Shown here: positions 35,075-43,843 of the stretch, piece by piece
Position numbering within the stretch: position 1 is the first letter of the stretch
How the letters are laid out: the number at the start of each line of letters is the position of its first letter
NCBI RefSeq assembly: GCF_022063185.1
Contig: NZ_CP091913.1
Coordinates: forward strand, 4,627,141 to 4,691,140
From: Nostoc sp. UHCC 0870
GTDB lineage: Bacteria; Cyanobacteriota; Cyanobacteriia; Cyanobacteriales; Nostocaceae
DNA length: 64,000 bases
Direction: 5' to 3'
The notes under the pieces: model-generated
Database searches by the model: none
The model's input: only the letters and a program-made list of their open reading frames with translations
What the model was told of the DNA's origin: nothing
Made by a program: the position numbers and the translations under genes

Positions 35075-36517
35075 TTACGAATTAGCTAACTCTTTCATCA
35101 CTTGCTCAACATTACGCCCATAAATTTGTTGACTATATTGCTGCCAATTATGTTCTGAAGAATGGGGATGACGGGTTAAAGTTGCTTCCTGAACATACGC
35201 CATCCACGGACGACGTAACTGTTCATATTTCTGGAAAGCTTCTGTTATAGCTTGTCTATTATTCCAGTTATTTTCTGCGGCAATTTGAGCAATTAATGCT
35301 ACCACAGCTAAAGCATCTTCTAAACCTTGATTAGCACCTTGAGCCATAAATGGCGGCATCCCATGCGCCGCATCACCAACTAAAACCACCCTCCCTGCAT
35401 TCCAAGTTGGTTGAATTGGTGTGGTGTCAGAATCAGCAATAATTGCCCGATGAATATAATAAGGACGCTGTTCTATATTTTCTGGAGGCGATAAACGGAC
35501 TAATTGCTTGAGGACATCGGGAAATCCAGCTTGCTCAAAGACTTTTACAGCTAAATTAATTAAAGAACTGCCAGACTTACCTTGTAAAGCTGCCAAAGGT
35601 GAAGCGAAATGGATGAGATAGCCAAATTGATTAGTAATGCGACTGCGGAATAACATCATCCTTGTGTCTTCCATCTCACCAACCGCTTTTCTCGATACCT
35701 CATCATGACAAATAGTAGTAACCCGTGAATTTTGCAAAAATGTAGCTTCGATTTCTGCTTCCACTTCTGCGGGAATATCAGCAACTTCTCGACAAGATAT
35801 AGCAGCAAACCCAGAATATTCTGGTTTGGCATAATCTTGATAAAAGCTATCTTTGTAAAGCACTCGGCGAATTGTAGAATTAATTCCGTCGGCGGCTACA
35901 ATTAGCCTGGCTCGAAATGATTTATTAGTAACTGATGCGGGGGAATTAGTATCTAGATTTTCGGTTTTGTTGTCATTCCAATGAGCATAGGGATTGGCTT
36001 CTACTGTAGTATCAGAAACACAATCTATCCGCACACAATCATTTTCTGGTTCATCTACAACATTAATACAACGGTGATTCGCTCTGACAATTTCTTGGGG
36101 TAATTGTTGTCTTAAAGTTGTCTGCAAATCATACCAAGCAAGTGAAACTCGCCCTTCGCCATATTCTTGAAACCAATTATCAAAACTTACAGACATTGAG
36201 CGCATTATCTGCCCTTGCAAATTCCTGAAAGCCCATGTAGGTGAAGATTTGGGAGTATTTTGTTTTTGATTAGATGGTTGAGAATTAGATAAACCAAGGG
36301 CGGCGTTTTTAACTGCTTCGTAAGCATGAGGATCTAAATATCTCAGAGACTTTAAGCCATTGGGAAGCAGATCCAACACTTGACCAACTGGACGAAAAGC
36401 ACGAGTTTGATCTAATACCAAAATATTTTCAATTCCCCGCTTGCGTAAACCGATCGCAGTTGCCAATCCAATCGGCCCAGCTCCAACTATCACAACATCG
36501 TAGATATCAGCTAACAT
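35075..36517 (-). CDS. FAD-dependent monooxygenase (aromatic hydroxylase / epoxidase type)
   Basis: The 480-residue flavoprotein has the three group-A monooxygenase fingerprints: the N-terminal Rossmann VVIVGAGPIGLATAIGL (GxGxxG), the DG motif LIVAADGINSTIRR and the FAD-ribityl GD motif VVLVGDAAHGMPPFMAQGAN. It inserts one oxygen atom using NAD(P)H; the substrate is unknown (relatives include zeaxanthin epoxidase and salicylate hydroxylase). It is soluble and convergent with the PAO-like gene; proximity does not prove a shared pathway. Confidence 0.88.
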   Translation of the reverse strand: MLADIYDVVIVGAGPIGLATAIGLRKRGIENILVLDQTRAFRPVGQVLDLLPNGLKSLRYLDPHAYEAVKNAALGLSNSQPSNQKQNTPKSSPTWAFRNLQGQIMRSMSVSFDNWFQEYGEGRVSLAWYDLQTTLRQQLPQEIVRANHRCINVVDEPENDCVRIDCVSDTTVEANPYAHWNDNKTENLDTNSPASVTNKSFRARLIVAADGINSTIRRVLYKDSFYQDYAKPEYSGFAAISCREVADIPAEVEAEIEATFLQNSRVTTICHDEVSRKAVGEMEDTRMMLFRSRITNQFGYLIHFASPLAALQGKSGSSLINLAVKVFEQAGFPDVLKQLVRLSPPENIEQRPYYIHRAIIADSDTTPIQPTWNAGRVVLVGDAAHGMPPFMAQGANQGLEDALAVVALIAQIAAENNWNNRQAITEAFQKYEQLRRPWMAYVQEATLTRHPHSSEHNWQQYSQQIYGRNVEQVMKELANS

Positions 36518-36667
36518 AACTTCAAATTAAATATTCCACTCTGTCAGCATAGATTGAGATGTATGGAATTGATATCGGCCTTAATTAAGAATTTTGTTCG
36601 CGGTGTTATGAGCCGGTATAGCATGATAATTCAATGGTCTGAACCTATAACGCTTGACGTTGCTTGA

Positions 36668-36755
36668 TATAGCGGTTCTCAGAAGAACCCCACCCCCCCT
36701 CCCCGCAAGCAAGGAGGGGGCTATTATACACATTATATAATTAGGAAACGCTATA
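36668..36755. mobile_element. TATAGCG-type MITE, copy 3
   Basis: An 88-bp copy with both ends present, TATAGCGGTTCTC at left and GAAACGCTATA at right, around a C-rich/G-rich foldback core. It is the shortest complete family member in the window. It is intergenic, about 185 bp upstream of the LRR-Roc-TIR gene. Confidence 0.7.
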
Positions 36756-36939
36756 GTTGGATCGCACTTTTTACTCAAACATCCATGTTCAGAGGTGGAA
36801 TTATGGAGTTATGAGGGTGAGTGAGCGTGCTTTTTACTAAAATCTTGATATTGCAAAGTTTAAATGCGGCTCATGCAACTGTTTATACACGCTACATTAT
36901 TATTTAAATTGATTTTACTGGTGCGATCGCTCCATTCCT

Positions 36940-39492
36940 ATGACTAACGAAGAACTGCTGCGAATTATTGAACAAGCTGCTAAAGACCAAGCTACGGAAC
37001 TAGACCTTTCTAGCAAAAAATTAACAAGCCTACCACCAGAAATTGGGAAACTTAGCAATCTGCGATCGCTCCACCTCAGCAGTAATCAACTGAGCAGTCT
37101 GCCACCGGAAATTGTCCAACTGGTCAACCTGCAAAAGCTCGACCTCTGGAGTAATCAACTGAGCAGTCTGCCACCGGAAATTGTCCAACTGGTCAACCTG
37201 CAAAAGCTCGACCTCTGGAGTAATCAACTGAGCAGTCTGCCACCGGAAATTGTCCAACTGATCAACCTGCAAAAGCTCTACCTCGGTAGTAATCAACTGA
37301 GTAGTCTGCCACCGGAAATTGGACAACTGGTCAACCTGCAATCGCTCAACCTCAACAGTAACCAACTGAGCAGTCTACCACCGGAAATTGGACAACTGGT
37401 CAACCTGCAATCGCTCGACCTCCACAGTAATCAACTGAGCAGTCTGCCACCGGAAATTGGACAACTGGTCAACCTGCAATCGCTCGACCTCCAAGATAAT
37501 CCACTTGATTCACCTCCACCAGAAATAATCAAGGAGGGTCTAAGAGCAATTATGAACTTTTTCAGGCAACAGTTAGAACAAGAAACTGATCGCCTCTACG
37601 AAGCTAAATTACTTATAGTAGGAGAAGGTGGTGCAGGAAAAACTACCCTAGCTAGAAAAATTCAAGATAATAACTATGAACTAAAACAAGATGAAAAATC
37701 TACCGAGGGAATTGATATAGTTAAATGGAAATTTCTTCTAGAAAATGATAGAGAGTTCCAGATTAATATATGGGATTTTGGAGGGCAAGAAATTTACCAT
37801 GCTACTCACCAATTTTTTCTCACTAAACGTTCACTTTATGTTTTAGTTGCAGATACTCGTAAAGAAGATACTGATTTTGACTATTGGTTGAATGTGGTAG
37901 AACTACTAAGCGATAACAGCCCTGTAATTGTGATAAAAAATGAAAAAGACGAGCGTAAGCCAGGAATAAACGAGCGAGGTTTACGGGCTAATTTTACCAA
38001 TTTGAAAGAAACACTCTCTACTAACTTTGCTACAAATCGTGGTTTACCAGAAATCTTAAATAAAATCAAACACTATATTAGTAACCTGCCCCATATAGGC
38101 ACAGAACTTCCTAAAAATTGGGTTGAAGTCCGAAAGGTTTTAGAAAGTGATAAACGTCAGTATATTACTTTAGAAGAATATTTGAATATTTGCCAAAAAT
38201 ATGGATTTACTGAACGAAAAGATAAACTACAACTAAGCGGTTATCTACATGATTTAGGTGTATATCTTCATTTTCAGGATGATGATTTACTAGTAAAAAC
38301 CATAATTCTTAAACCTACTTGGGGTACAGATGCAGTCTACAAAGTATTAGATAACAGACAAGTTATTCAAAACTTAGGCAAATTTACCCGCAATGATTTA
38401 AACGATATTTGGAGTGAAAACAAATATGCTGATATGCGTCCAGAGCTATTACGTTTAATGATGAAGTTTAAGCTATGCTATGAAATTCCTAGTTGTCCTA
38501 ATAATTATATTACTCCTCAATTACTCTCGGCAAATCAACCTGAATACAACTTGAATGAGTCTAATAATCATAATCTTATTCTGCGTTACAGGTATGACTT
38601 TATGCCCAAAGGTATGTTAAGTCGCTTTATTGTGGAAACACATAATTATATTGAACAGCAAACACTTGTTTGGAAAACTGGTGTTGTTCTCAATAAAGAC
38701 AAAACACGCGCTGAAGTAATTGAACACTATCACCAACGTGAAATTAAAATTCGTGTCGTCGGAAGTCGGAAAAAAGAATTACTAGCGATAATTATCCATG
38801 AATTGGAAAAAATTCATAAATCTTATGAACGGCTAAAATATCGTCAACTTATTCCTTGTAATTGTGAAAAATGCCAAACTAGCCAAAATCCTTATGTGTA
38901 TGAATATGAAAAACTTCAAAAATTTAAGGATAGAAAGCAATACAGTATTATGTGCTATGAAAGCGGAGTGAATGTAGATATTATAAGATTGATTGATGAT
39001 GTTTTAATCGAAAATGTAAACCCGATTCTAGAACCAGTCATGAGAAATCAAGTTTTTATCAGCTATAGCCATTCAGATAAAGATTGGCTAACTCAACTGC
39101 AAACCCACCTAAAGCCAATGATTCGCAACCAAAAATTAGTCGTGTGGGATGATACGAAAATTGAACCTGGAACTGAGTGGTATAAAGAAATTGAAGATGC
39201 TTTGGCAGCAGCAAAAGTAGCAGTTTTAATGGTAAGTCCTAACTTTTTAGCATCAGATTTTATTGCTGATAATGAGTTACCCCCATTGTTAAATGCTGCC
39301 CAAGCTGAAGGATTGAAAATTATTTGGATACCTATAAGTTTTAGCGCATACGAAGAAACAGAAATTGCTAAATACCAAGCAGCACACGAACCCAAACATC
39401 CTTTAAAAAGCCTCACTGAAGCAGAACAGGATGCAGCATTAGTGCAAATCTGCAAAAAGATTAAAACGGCGTTTCAGTCTGCAAATAAATAG
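36940..39492 (+). CDS. LRR-Roc-COR-TIR protein
   Basis: This 850-residue multidomain protein has seven to eight leucine-rich repeats (~15-195, 23 residues each, LSSLPPEIxQLVNLQxLxL), a Roc GTPase (Walker A GEGGAGKTT, 228-236; switch motif WDFGGQEIYHATH; base motif KNEKDE), a COR dimerisation region (~400-690) and a C-terminal TIR domain (~701-846; NQVFISYSHSDKDW and a WYKEIEDAL segment holding the presumed catalytic Glu). TIR domains in bacteria commonly hydrolyse NAD+ and serve in abortive-infection or signalling systems; that role is inferred. The 69-bp LRR units are almost identical in DNA, a sign of recent expansion. The last 12 residues (KKIKTAFQSANK) are encoded by a duplicated piece of the neighbouring pseudouridine synthase gene read in antisense. 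Confidence 0.9.
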   Translation: MTNEELLRIIEQAAKDQATELDLSSKKLTSLPPEIGKLSNLRSLHLSSNQLSSLPPEIVQLVNLQKLDLWSNQLSSLPPEIVQLVNLQKLDLWSNQLSSLPPEIVQLINLQKLYLGSNQLSSLPPEIGQLVNLQSLNLNSNQLSSLPPEIGQLVNLQSLDLHSNQLSSLPPEIGQLVNLQSLDLQDNPLDSPPPEIIKEGLRAIMNFFRQQLEQETDRLYEAKLLIVGEGGAGKTTLARKIQDNNYELKQDEKSTEGIDIVKWKFLLENDREFQINIWDFGGQEIYHATHQFFLTKRSLYVLVADTRKEDTDFDYWLNVVELLSDNSPVIVIKNEKDERKPGINERGLRANFTNLKETLSTNFATNRGLPEILNKIKHYISNLPHIGTELPKNWVEVRKVLESDKRQYITLEEYLNICQKYGFTERKDKLQLSGYLHDLGVYLHFQDDDLLVKTIILKPTWGTDAVYKVLDNRQVIQNLGKFTRNDLNDIWSENKYADMRPELLRLMMKFKLCYEIPSCPNNYITPQLLSANQPEYNLNESNNHNLILRYRYDFMPKGMLSRFIVETHNYIEQQTLVWKTGVVLNKDKTRAEVIEHYHQREIKIRVVGSRKKELLAIIIHELEKIHKSYERLKYRQLIPCNCEKCQTSQNPYVYEYEKLQKFKDRKQYSIMCYESGVNVDIIRLIDDVLIENVNPILEPVMRNQVFISYSHSDKDWLTQLQTHLKPMIRNQKLVVWDDTKIEPGTEWYKEIEDALAAAKVAVLMVSPNFLASDFIADNELPPLLNAAQAEGLKIIWIPISFSAYEETEIAKYQAAHEPKHPLKSLTEAEQDAALVQICKKIKTAFQSANK
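37080..37500 (+). repeat. Near-identical 69-bp coding repeats (LRR units)
   Basis: About six consecutive 69-bp units, each with AGTAATCAACTGAGCAGTCT and CCACCGGAAATTG, differ from each other at only a few bases. They encode the leucine-rich repeats and are prone to copy-number change by recombination or slippage. An antisense frame through them is a shadow. Confidence 0.85.
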
Positions 39493-39604
39493 TTGCTTGG
39501 GTGTGGGGATGCTGAAAGCGGAGTTCTCTGGCGTGCAAGTGTAAACGAGTCGCCCCAGCATTGCAACCATACAGGCGATCGCCTAAAATCAAAAGCATGA
39601 ACCC
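39453..39604. repeat. Duplicated 3' end of the pseudouridine synthase gene (copy A)
   Basis: This segment aligns base for base with 41221-41389, about 90% alike by eye, with one 17-bp gap near the end. The second copy is the genuine 3' end of the minus-strand RluA-type gene. Copy A therefore encodes, on the minus strand, only about the last 48 residues of that enzyme. On the plus strand it supplies the C-terminus and stop of the LRR-Roc-COR-TIR gene. Confidence 0.8.
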
Positions 39605-39862
39605 AATTGATATATTAAGTTTATAAGTAGGTAGAAGCAAAATAAATATATGCCAGTTGTTGCAGCTAAATCTTATGTAGAGTATCGAAACGATGCTTAT
39701 TGGGTCGAAGGAACTCGAATTTCCCTGGATTCTGTTGTTTACGCCTTCCGGGGTGGATTATCACCTGAAAGCATTGTTCAATCTTTTCCATTACTAACAT
39801 TAGAACAAGTTTATGGCGCGTAGGCGTAGCCCGTCGTAGACATCGCATTCTATCTAGCTAAT

Positions 39863-41005
39863 AGACATCTCCAAAATAGTATTATTCTGTGATAAAAGAA
39901 CATTAAAGCGTTATTTTGACACAGAAGCATGAGCAATATACTGAATTACATTGAAGAGAATCCTAAACAAACCCAAAGGTTAATAGGTCTGGAATATGAA
40001 CAGTTACAACAATTAATCATAAATGGGGAAAGATTATATCATGAAAAAAAAGCTTTACTGGAATCTAAGAAAGTGAGAATTATTGCTGGTGGAGGAGGTC
40101 GGAAACCAAAATTATCTATTTCTGAACAAATCATTTTAACTTTAGTGTATCTCCGACATCTGACAACCTTTCAACTTCTAGGTATTCAGTTTGAAGTAAG
40201 TGAGTCTACAGCCAACGATACGTTTAACTATTGGTTGCCTAACTTGCGAGAATTACTGCCATCAAGTTTGCTTGAACAAGTAAAAAAAAACGCTTCTGAC
40301 TATGAAGTAGTAAAAGAAATGCTCACAGAATATGAATTAATAGTAGATAGCTATGAACAAGTCAGAGAAAGACCTAGAGACAATGATGAACAAAAGAAAT
40401 ATTTTTCAGGTAAGAAGAGTAATCATACATTTAAAACTCAAATGATTATTTTACCTGATGCTAGTGATATCGTTGATGTTGTGGCAGGTGAACCTGGTCC
40501 AAAAAGCGATATAACTTTGTTCCGAGAATATCGTTCAGAGTTTGATGCCAAACAAAGATTTAAAGGAGATAAGGCATATCTTGGAGAAGATTTAATTACA
40601 ACTCCAATTAAGAAACCAAGAAATCAAGAACTAACAACTGAACAGAAAGAACAGAACAAAATATTTTCATCTAAACGAATCTTTGTTGAACATCGAATAC
40701 GGTCAGTCAAAATCTTTCGAGTTGTCCAAGAGAGATTTAGGTTAAATACCCGCAAATATAAGCAAGTAATTTTGACGATTTGTGGGCTAGTAAGGTTACG
40801 GATTCGAGGGCTAATATTACCATTAGAAATATCAGCTATATCATCAGGTTAAAATTATCGCATATAACTAGATATTTTTGCCTAATTATCAACAGCAAAT
40901 ATCTCAAAGTCTTATTTCATCGTACAGAATAGCTAATTTAAGATGATTGCATTTAGTGGCTACAGCCTAGCCAAACAAAGGCTTTGACTGTTTTCGGAGA
41001 TGTCT
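39863..41005 (+). mobile_element. IS5-type insertion sequence, 1143 bp
   Basis: Inverted ends AGACATCTCC(A/G)AAA are seen at 39863 and, inverted, up to 41005. They are flanked by a 3-bp target duplication AAT at 39860-39862 and 41006-41008. One transposase gene fills most of the element. It is inserted in the DUF433 gene. The transposase frame is intact, so the element may be active. Confidence 0.85.
39929..40852 (+). CDS. IS5-family-like DDE transposase (DDE_Tnp_4 type)
   Basis: This 307-residue protein has an N-terminal helix-turn-helix-type region (KLSISEQIILTLVYLRH; ESTANDTFNYWLP) and a DDE core: Asp140 in ELIVDSYEQ, Asp214 in FKGDKAYLGE and Glu254 in FVEHRIRSVKIFRV. The HRIRSVKIF segment and the length match the DDE_Tnp_4/HARBI-like subgroup of IS5. 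It catalyses cut-and-paste transposition of its own element. The frame is uninterrupted from ATG to stop. Confidence 0.88.
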   Translation: MSNILNYIEENPKQTQRLIGLEYEQLQQLIINGERLYHEKKALLESKKVRIIAGGGGRKPKLSISEQIILTLVYLRHLTTFQLLGIQFEVSESTANDTFNYWLPNLRELLPSSLLEQVKKNASDYEVVKEMLTEYELIVDSYEQVRERPRDNDEQKKYFSGKKSNHTFKTQMIILPDASDIVDVVAGEPGPKSDITLFREYRSEFDAKQRFKGDKAYLGEDLITTPIKKPRNQELTTEQKEQNKIFSSKRIFVEHRIRSVKIFRVVQERFRLNTRKYKQVILTICGLVRLRIRGLILPLEISAISSG

Positions 41006-41220
41006 AATCGTGTTGAGATAGATTCTTACCTAGCAGCAGAGGAAGCCGCTTTTGATGCTATGCCCCAACCCCTACAAACTACTGATCCTGCTTTGTACAA
41101 TAAGCTGATGGCAGCTAAGTTAGCAAGTCAGAGAACTGTTGCTAATTTGGGCAGTATCGAGTGCAGAAGAGTGGGTTGATCGGATCGCAAAACTGCCCCT
41201 ATGACGCTGCTTAAGAACTA

Positions 41221-41389
41221 CAAAAAAATTAAAACGGCGTTTCAGTCTGCAAATGAATAGTTGCGTGCCTGTGGGGATGCTGAAAGCGGAGTTCTCTGGC
41301 GTGTAAGTGTAAGCGAGTGGCTTCAGCATTGCAACCATATAGGCGATCGCCTAAAATCACCACTCCCAATCCTACTAAAGCATGAACCC
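41221..41389. repeat. Pseudouridine synthase 3' end (copy B of the direct duplication)
   Basis: This is the original copy, inside the full-length minus-strand gene; copy A is at 39453-39604 in the same orientation. The two copies flank the DUF433/IS module as ~150-bp direct repeats. Confidence 0.8.
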
Positions 41390-43052
41390 GCAACTGATGG
41401 GTGCGTCCTGTCAATGGTGCAAACTCAACGCGAGTATATTCTCTTTCCCTCGCCATCACCCGAAAGCGCGTGACGCTGGGTTTACCATGTTCCCAGTTAA
41501 CTTGCTGATAAGGTCGATTTTGCGGATCTCCCCATAATGGTAATTCAATTAAACCTGTGTCTGTGGTGACAACACCCGCAAGTATGGCTTCATAAACCTT
41601 GTGGACTTGTCGCTGTTGGAATTGCTGGCTAAGTTGGCGATAGGTTTGGGAATCACGTGCTACTAAGAGAATCCCAGAGGTTTCTTGATCTAAGCGATGC
41701 ACCGCCGCTAAATTATCGCCATCAGGTAACAAATTACGCAAGCGACTACTCACGCTGTCTTGAGTTTCCAGATAACGCCCTGGAACAGATAGCAGTCCCG
41801 CAGGTTTGTTGATAGCAATCAAATGTTCGTCTTCGTATACACAAGTTATCGAATCACTTTCTGTCCTCGAATTACCCCACCCTAACCCTCCCCTTGGAAA
41901 GGGGAGGGAACTAGATTTTCCGGTTTCCCCCCTTTCCAAGGGGGGATTAAGGGGGGTAAAACCTTGATCTAGAAAGAAAATCTGACTTGTGTATACACCG
42001 TAGCCCCTCCCCTTGTAGGGGCTTAAAACTCCCCCTTCCCTTGTAGGGAAGGGGGTAGGGGGGTTAGGTCTTAAACCTGCCAACAAAAACCCCATCAACG
42101 GCTGACAGCGTTCTGCACAAGCACCATAAAATTCCCCCTGGACTTTATCTTGATTAGATGTCCCATACCAAAATTCCGCCATTGCTAGGGGTTTGAGTCC
42201 GTGGGTGGCGGCGTAGTGGAGTAGCTTGGGGGCGCAACAGTCCCCTGTACCTGTGGGTAAACCATCGGGCATTAATTGCTGTAATGATAAAGATTGCCCT
42301 AAAAAATTCATCAGGGAGTAAGCGGCGTGCATTTGTGCTTGGAGTTGTCGAGATAGGGCTTTACGCTGTTGTTTGAGTGATTGAATGCGTGTATCTGCGA
42401 TCGCGATCGCCTGTTTTAACGTTGCTAAAGTTACATCTCGTTGGTGTTTGAGTCGGCGGCGTTCAATTCCCTGCTGGCGGCTTTCTTCGTCTAATTCTTC
42501 CAACGCCAAACTTAAGACTTCACCTGTGGATGTGTCACCAAGTTGCTGGCGTTTTTGCTGTCGTTGCTGTTTGGAATTAGAATGGCGATCGCTCATTGCT
42601 TGCAACTGTTGGGCAAATTCCCGCGATAAGGTTTCATACTCTTGTCTGGCTGGTAATTGCTTCAGGGTAATGAGTTCTTGCTTAATTGCTTCTAACTCAG
42701 CCAAAGTTTTCGCTTCTTGTAAAGCTACTTGTTCTCTCCCAGGAATCGGTGCAACCCAGCCATTAACAACACTTTCACCATTCAATAAACCAGAAAAAGC
42801 TTTTAATATTCGTTGTTCACCGGTCGGTAATTCCACCAGTAATACACCATACATTTTACCCTCATGAGAATAACACTCATCTTTGGCTAATTGCTGCATT
42901 AAACCGCAGGCGATCGCTTCTACTAAAGGTGTGCGGGGTAGCCTGATTAAATCACCAGTTTGCAGACAACGCCCCTCGTACCAATAGCTAGGAGATTGGT
43001 TAACGTCAGTCCAATCATAGTCAAGAAAATCTGCAATCTGATGTAATATCAT
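41229..43052 (-). CDS. RluA-family pseudouridine synthase with extended N-terminus and in-frame repeat insertion
   Basis: The 607-residue product isomerises uridine to pseudouridine in RNA, judging by the RluA-type catalytic motif VHRLDQETSGILLVA with Asp455, the INKPAGLLSVPG strand and the RTHQLRVH segment. A long N-terminal region (~1-325) carries a coiled coil (ELEAIKQELITLKQL and following) and is found in a cyanobacterial/proteobacterial RluA subclass. Residues ~328-404 (RPNPPTPFPT to SDSITC) do not belong to the family. They are encoded by two dispersed repeats inserted between the domains without breaking the frame. The start lies only 26 bp from the divergent nucleoside phosphorylase start. 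Confidence 0.85.
   Translation of the reverse strand: MILHQIADFLDYDWTDVNQSPSYWYEGRCLQTGDLIRLPRTPLVEAIACGLMQQLAKDECYSHEGKMYGVLLVELPTGEQRILKAFSGLLNGESVVNGWVAPIPGREQVALQEAKTLAELEAIKQELITLKQLPARQEYETLSREFAQQLQAMSDRHSNSKQQRQQKRQQLGDTSTGEVLSLALEELDEESRQQGIERRRLKHQRDVTLATLKQAIAIADTRIQSLKQQRKALSRQLQAQMHAAYSLMNFLGQSLSLQQLMPDGLPTGTGDCCAPKLLHYAATHGLKPLAMAEFWYGTSNQDKVQGEFYGACAERCQPLMGFLLAGLRPNPPTPFPTREGGVLSPYKGRGYGVYTSQIFFLDQGFTPLNPPLERGETGKSSSLPFPRGGLGWGNSRTESDSITCVYEDEHLIAINKPAGLLSVPGRYLETQDSVSSRLRNLLPDGDNLAAVHRLDQETSGILLVARDSQTYRQLSQQFQQRQVHKVYEAILAGVVTTDTGLIELPLWGDPQNRPYQQVNWEHGKPSVTRFRVMAREREYTRVEFAPLTGRTHQLRVHALVGLGVVILGDRLYGCNAEATRLHLHARELRFQHPHRHATIHLQTETPF
41838..42070. mobile_element. In-frame repeat insertion inside the pseudouridine synthase gene
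   Basis: The segment is compound. First comes a copy of the 178-bp MITE seen at 2494-2671 (ACAAGTTATCGAATCAC ... ACTTGTGTATACACCGTAGC, to ~42004). Then comes the C-rich hairpin repeat CCCCCTTCCC/GGGAAGGGGG (42031-42055) known from 34971. All 77 or so codons remain open on the minus strand. Confidence 0.75.
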
Positions 43053-43078
43053 GCCAGCATCAAAATGTCGTCAACAAT

Positions 43079-43843
43079 ATGTCTGGAGAACGTTTCTATC
43101 ACATTGGCTTTGGACAAAATGATTTAGGTTCTACACCTCCCACGATGACCCTATTATCTGGCGATCCTGAACGTGCGCGTTTGATTGCTTACACTTATTT
43201 ACAGGATATACGGTTACTCTCAGAAAATCGGGGACTCAATAGCTATTTAGGATACTTACCCAATGGTCGCCCCATTTTATCTGCTACAAGTGGTATGGGT
43301 GCGCCTTCCTTAAGTATTGTTGTTAATGAGTTGGTGCAGGTAGGGATTAAACAAATTATTCGCATTGGGACTTGTGGCTCAATTCAACCCCATATCCCCG
43401 TCGGTAGTATTGTAATTAGTAGTGCAGCGTTGTGTCGTCAAGGTGCAGCTAATGATATTGCGCCTGTGGAATATCCAGCCGCCGCCGATCCGTTTCTGAC
43501 GGTGGCTTTGGTGAAGGCTGCACAAGCATTACAGATTGAGCATTATCTGGGGATTACGGCTTCAGTCGATACCTTTTATGAAGGACAAGAACGCACCGAT
43601 TCCGCCAACCCTTATTTAATGCGATCGCTAAATGGCATAACTGAAGAATATCGGCGGTTAAATATTTTGAACTACGAAATGGAATGCGGCACACTGTTTA
43701 AAATGGCGGGAGTATATGGATTTGCGGCTGCGGCTGTGTGTGGAGTCGTCGCACAACGCACCATAACAGAAGAGGTAATCTTATCTCAAAAGGATATGGC
43801 TGTGAACCAGGCGATCGCCACCGCTATATATAGCGTTTCCTAA
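43079..43843 (+). CDS. Nucleoside phosphorylase (uridine phosphorylase-like)
   Basis: The 254-residue enzyme belongs to the PNP/UDP family: LLSGDPERARLIA (phosphate/ribose loop), ATSGMGAPSLSIV, IIRIGTCGSIQ and NYEMECGTLFKMA with the ribose-binding Met-Glu. It splits nucleosides with phosphate for base salvage; preference for uridine is by family resemblance. The final codons Tyr-Ser-Val-Ser and the TAA are supplied by the inserted MITE. Without it the frame would have read through RHQL to a TGA just beyond. It is cytosolic and divergent from the pseudouridine synthase gene. Confidence 0.88.
   Translation: MSGERFYHIGFGQNDLGSTPPTMTLLSGDPERARLIAYTYLQDIRLLSENRGLNSYLGYLPNGRPILSATSGMGAPSLSIVVNELVQVGIKQIIRIGTCGSIQPHIPVGSIVISSAALCRQGAANDIAPVEYPAAADPFLTVALVKAAQALQIEHYLGITASVDTFYEGQERTDSANPYLMRSLNGITEEYRRLNILNYEMECGTLFKMAGVYGFAAAAVCGVVAQRTITEEVILSQKDMAVNQAIATAIYSVS

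Larger units (their letters stand above)
39650..41179 (+). pseudogene. DUF433 antitoxin-like gene, disrupted by a short repeat and an IS
   Basis: The 5' part (39650-39862) encodes MPVVAAKSYVEYRNDAYWVE and a SPESIVQSFPLLTLEQVYG segment typical of DUF433 proteins, which often pair with DUF5615/PIN-like toxins. After VYG, a 24-bp GCGTAGGCGTAGCCCGTCGTA-type repeat brings two in-frame TAG codons. The frame then resumes as IAFYLAN, is cut by the IS at 39863-41005, and continues RVEIDSYLAAEEAAFDAM to a stop at 41177-41179. Joining the flanks through one copy of AAT restores the frame exactly. No toxin gene is seen beside it. Confidence 0.8.

Noticed and set aside
37030..37365. Antisense 111-codon frame through the LRR region
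   Set aside because: It is a repetitive shadow of the LRR-coding strand without start context or family features.
37080..37500. Regular 69-bp repeats as a possible CRISPR array
   Set aside because: The units are contiguous coding repeats with no unique spacers and translate into leucine-rich repeats in one continuous frame.
40853..40995. Passenger gene in the tail of the IS5-type element
   Set aside because: The stretch between the transposase stop and the right end has no open frame of useful length.
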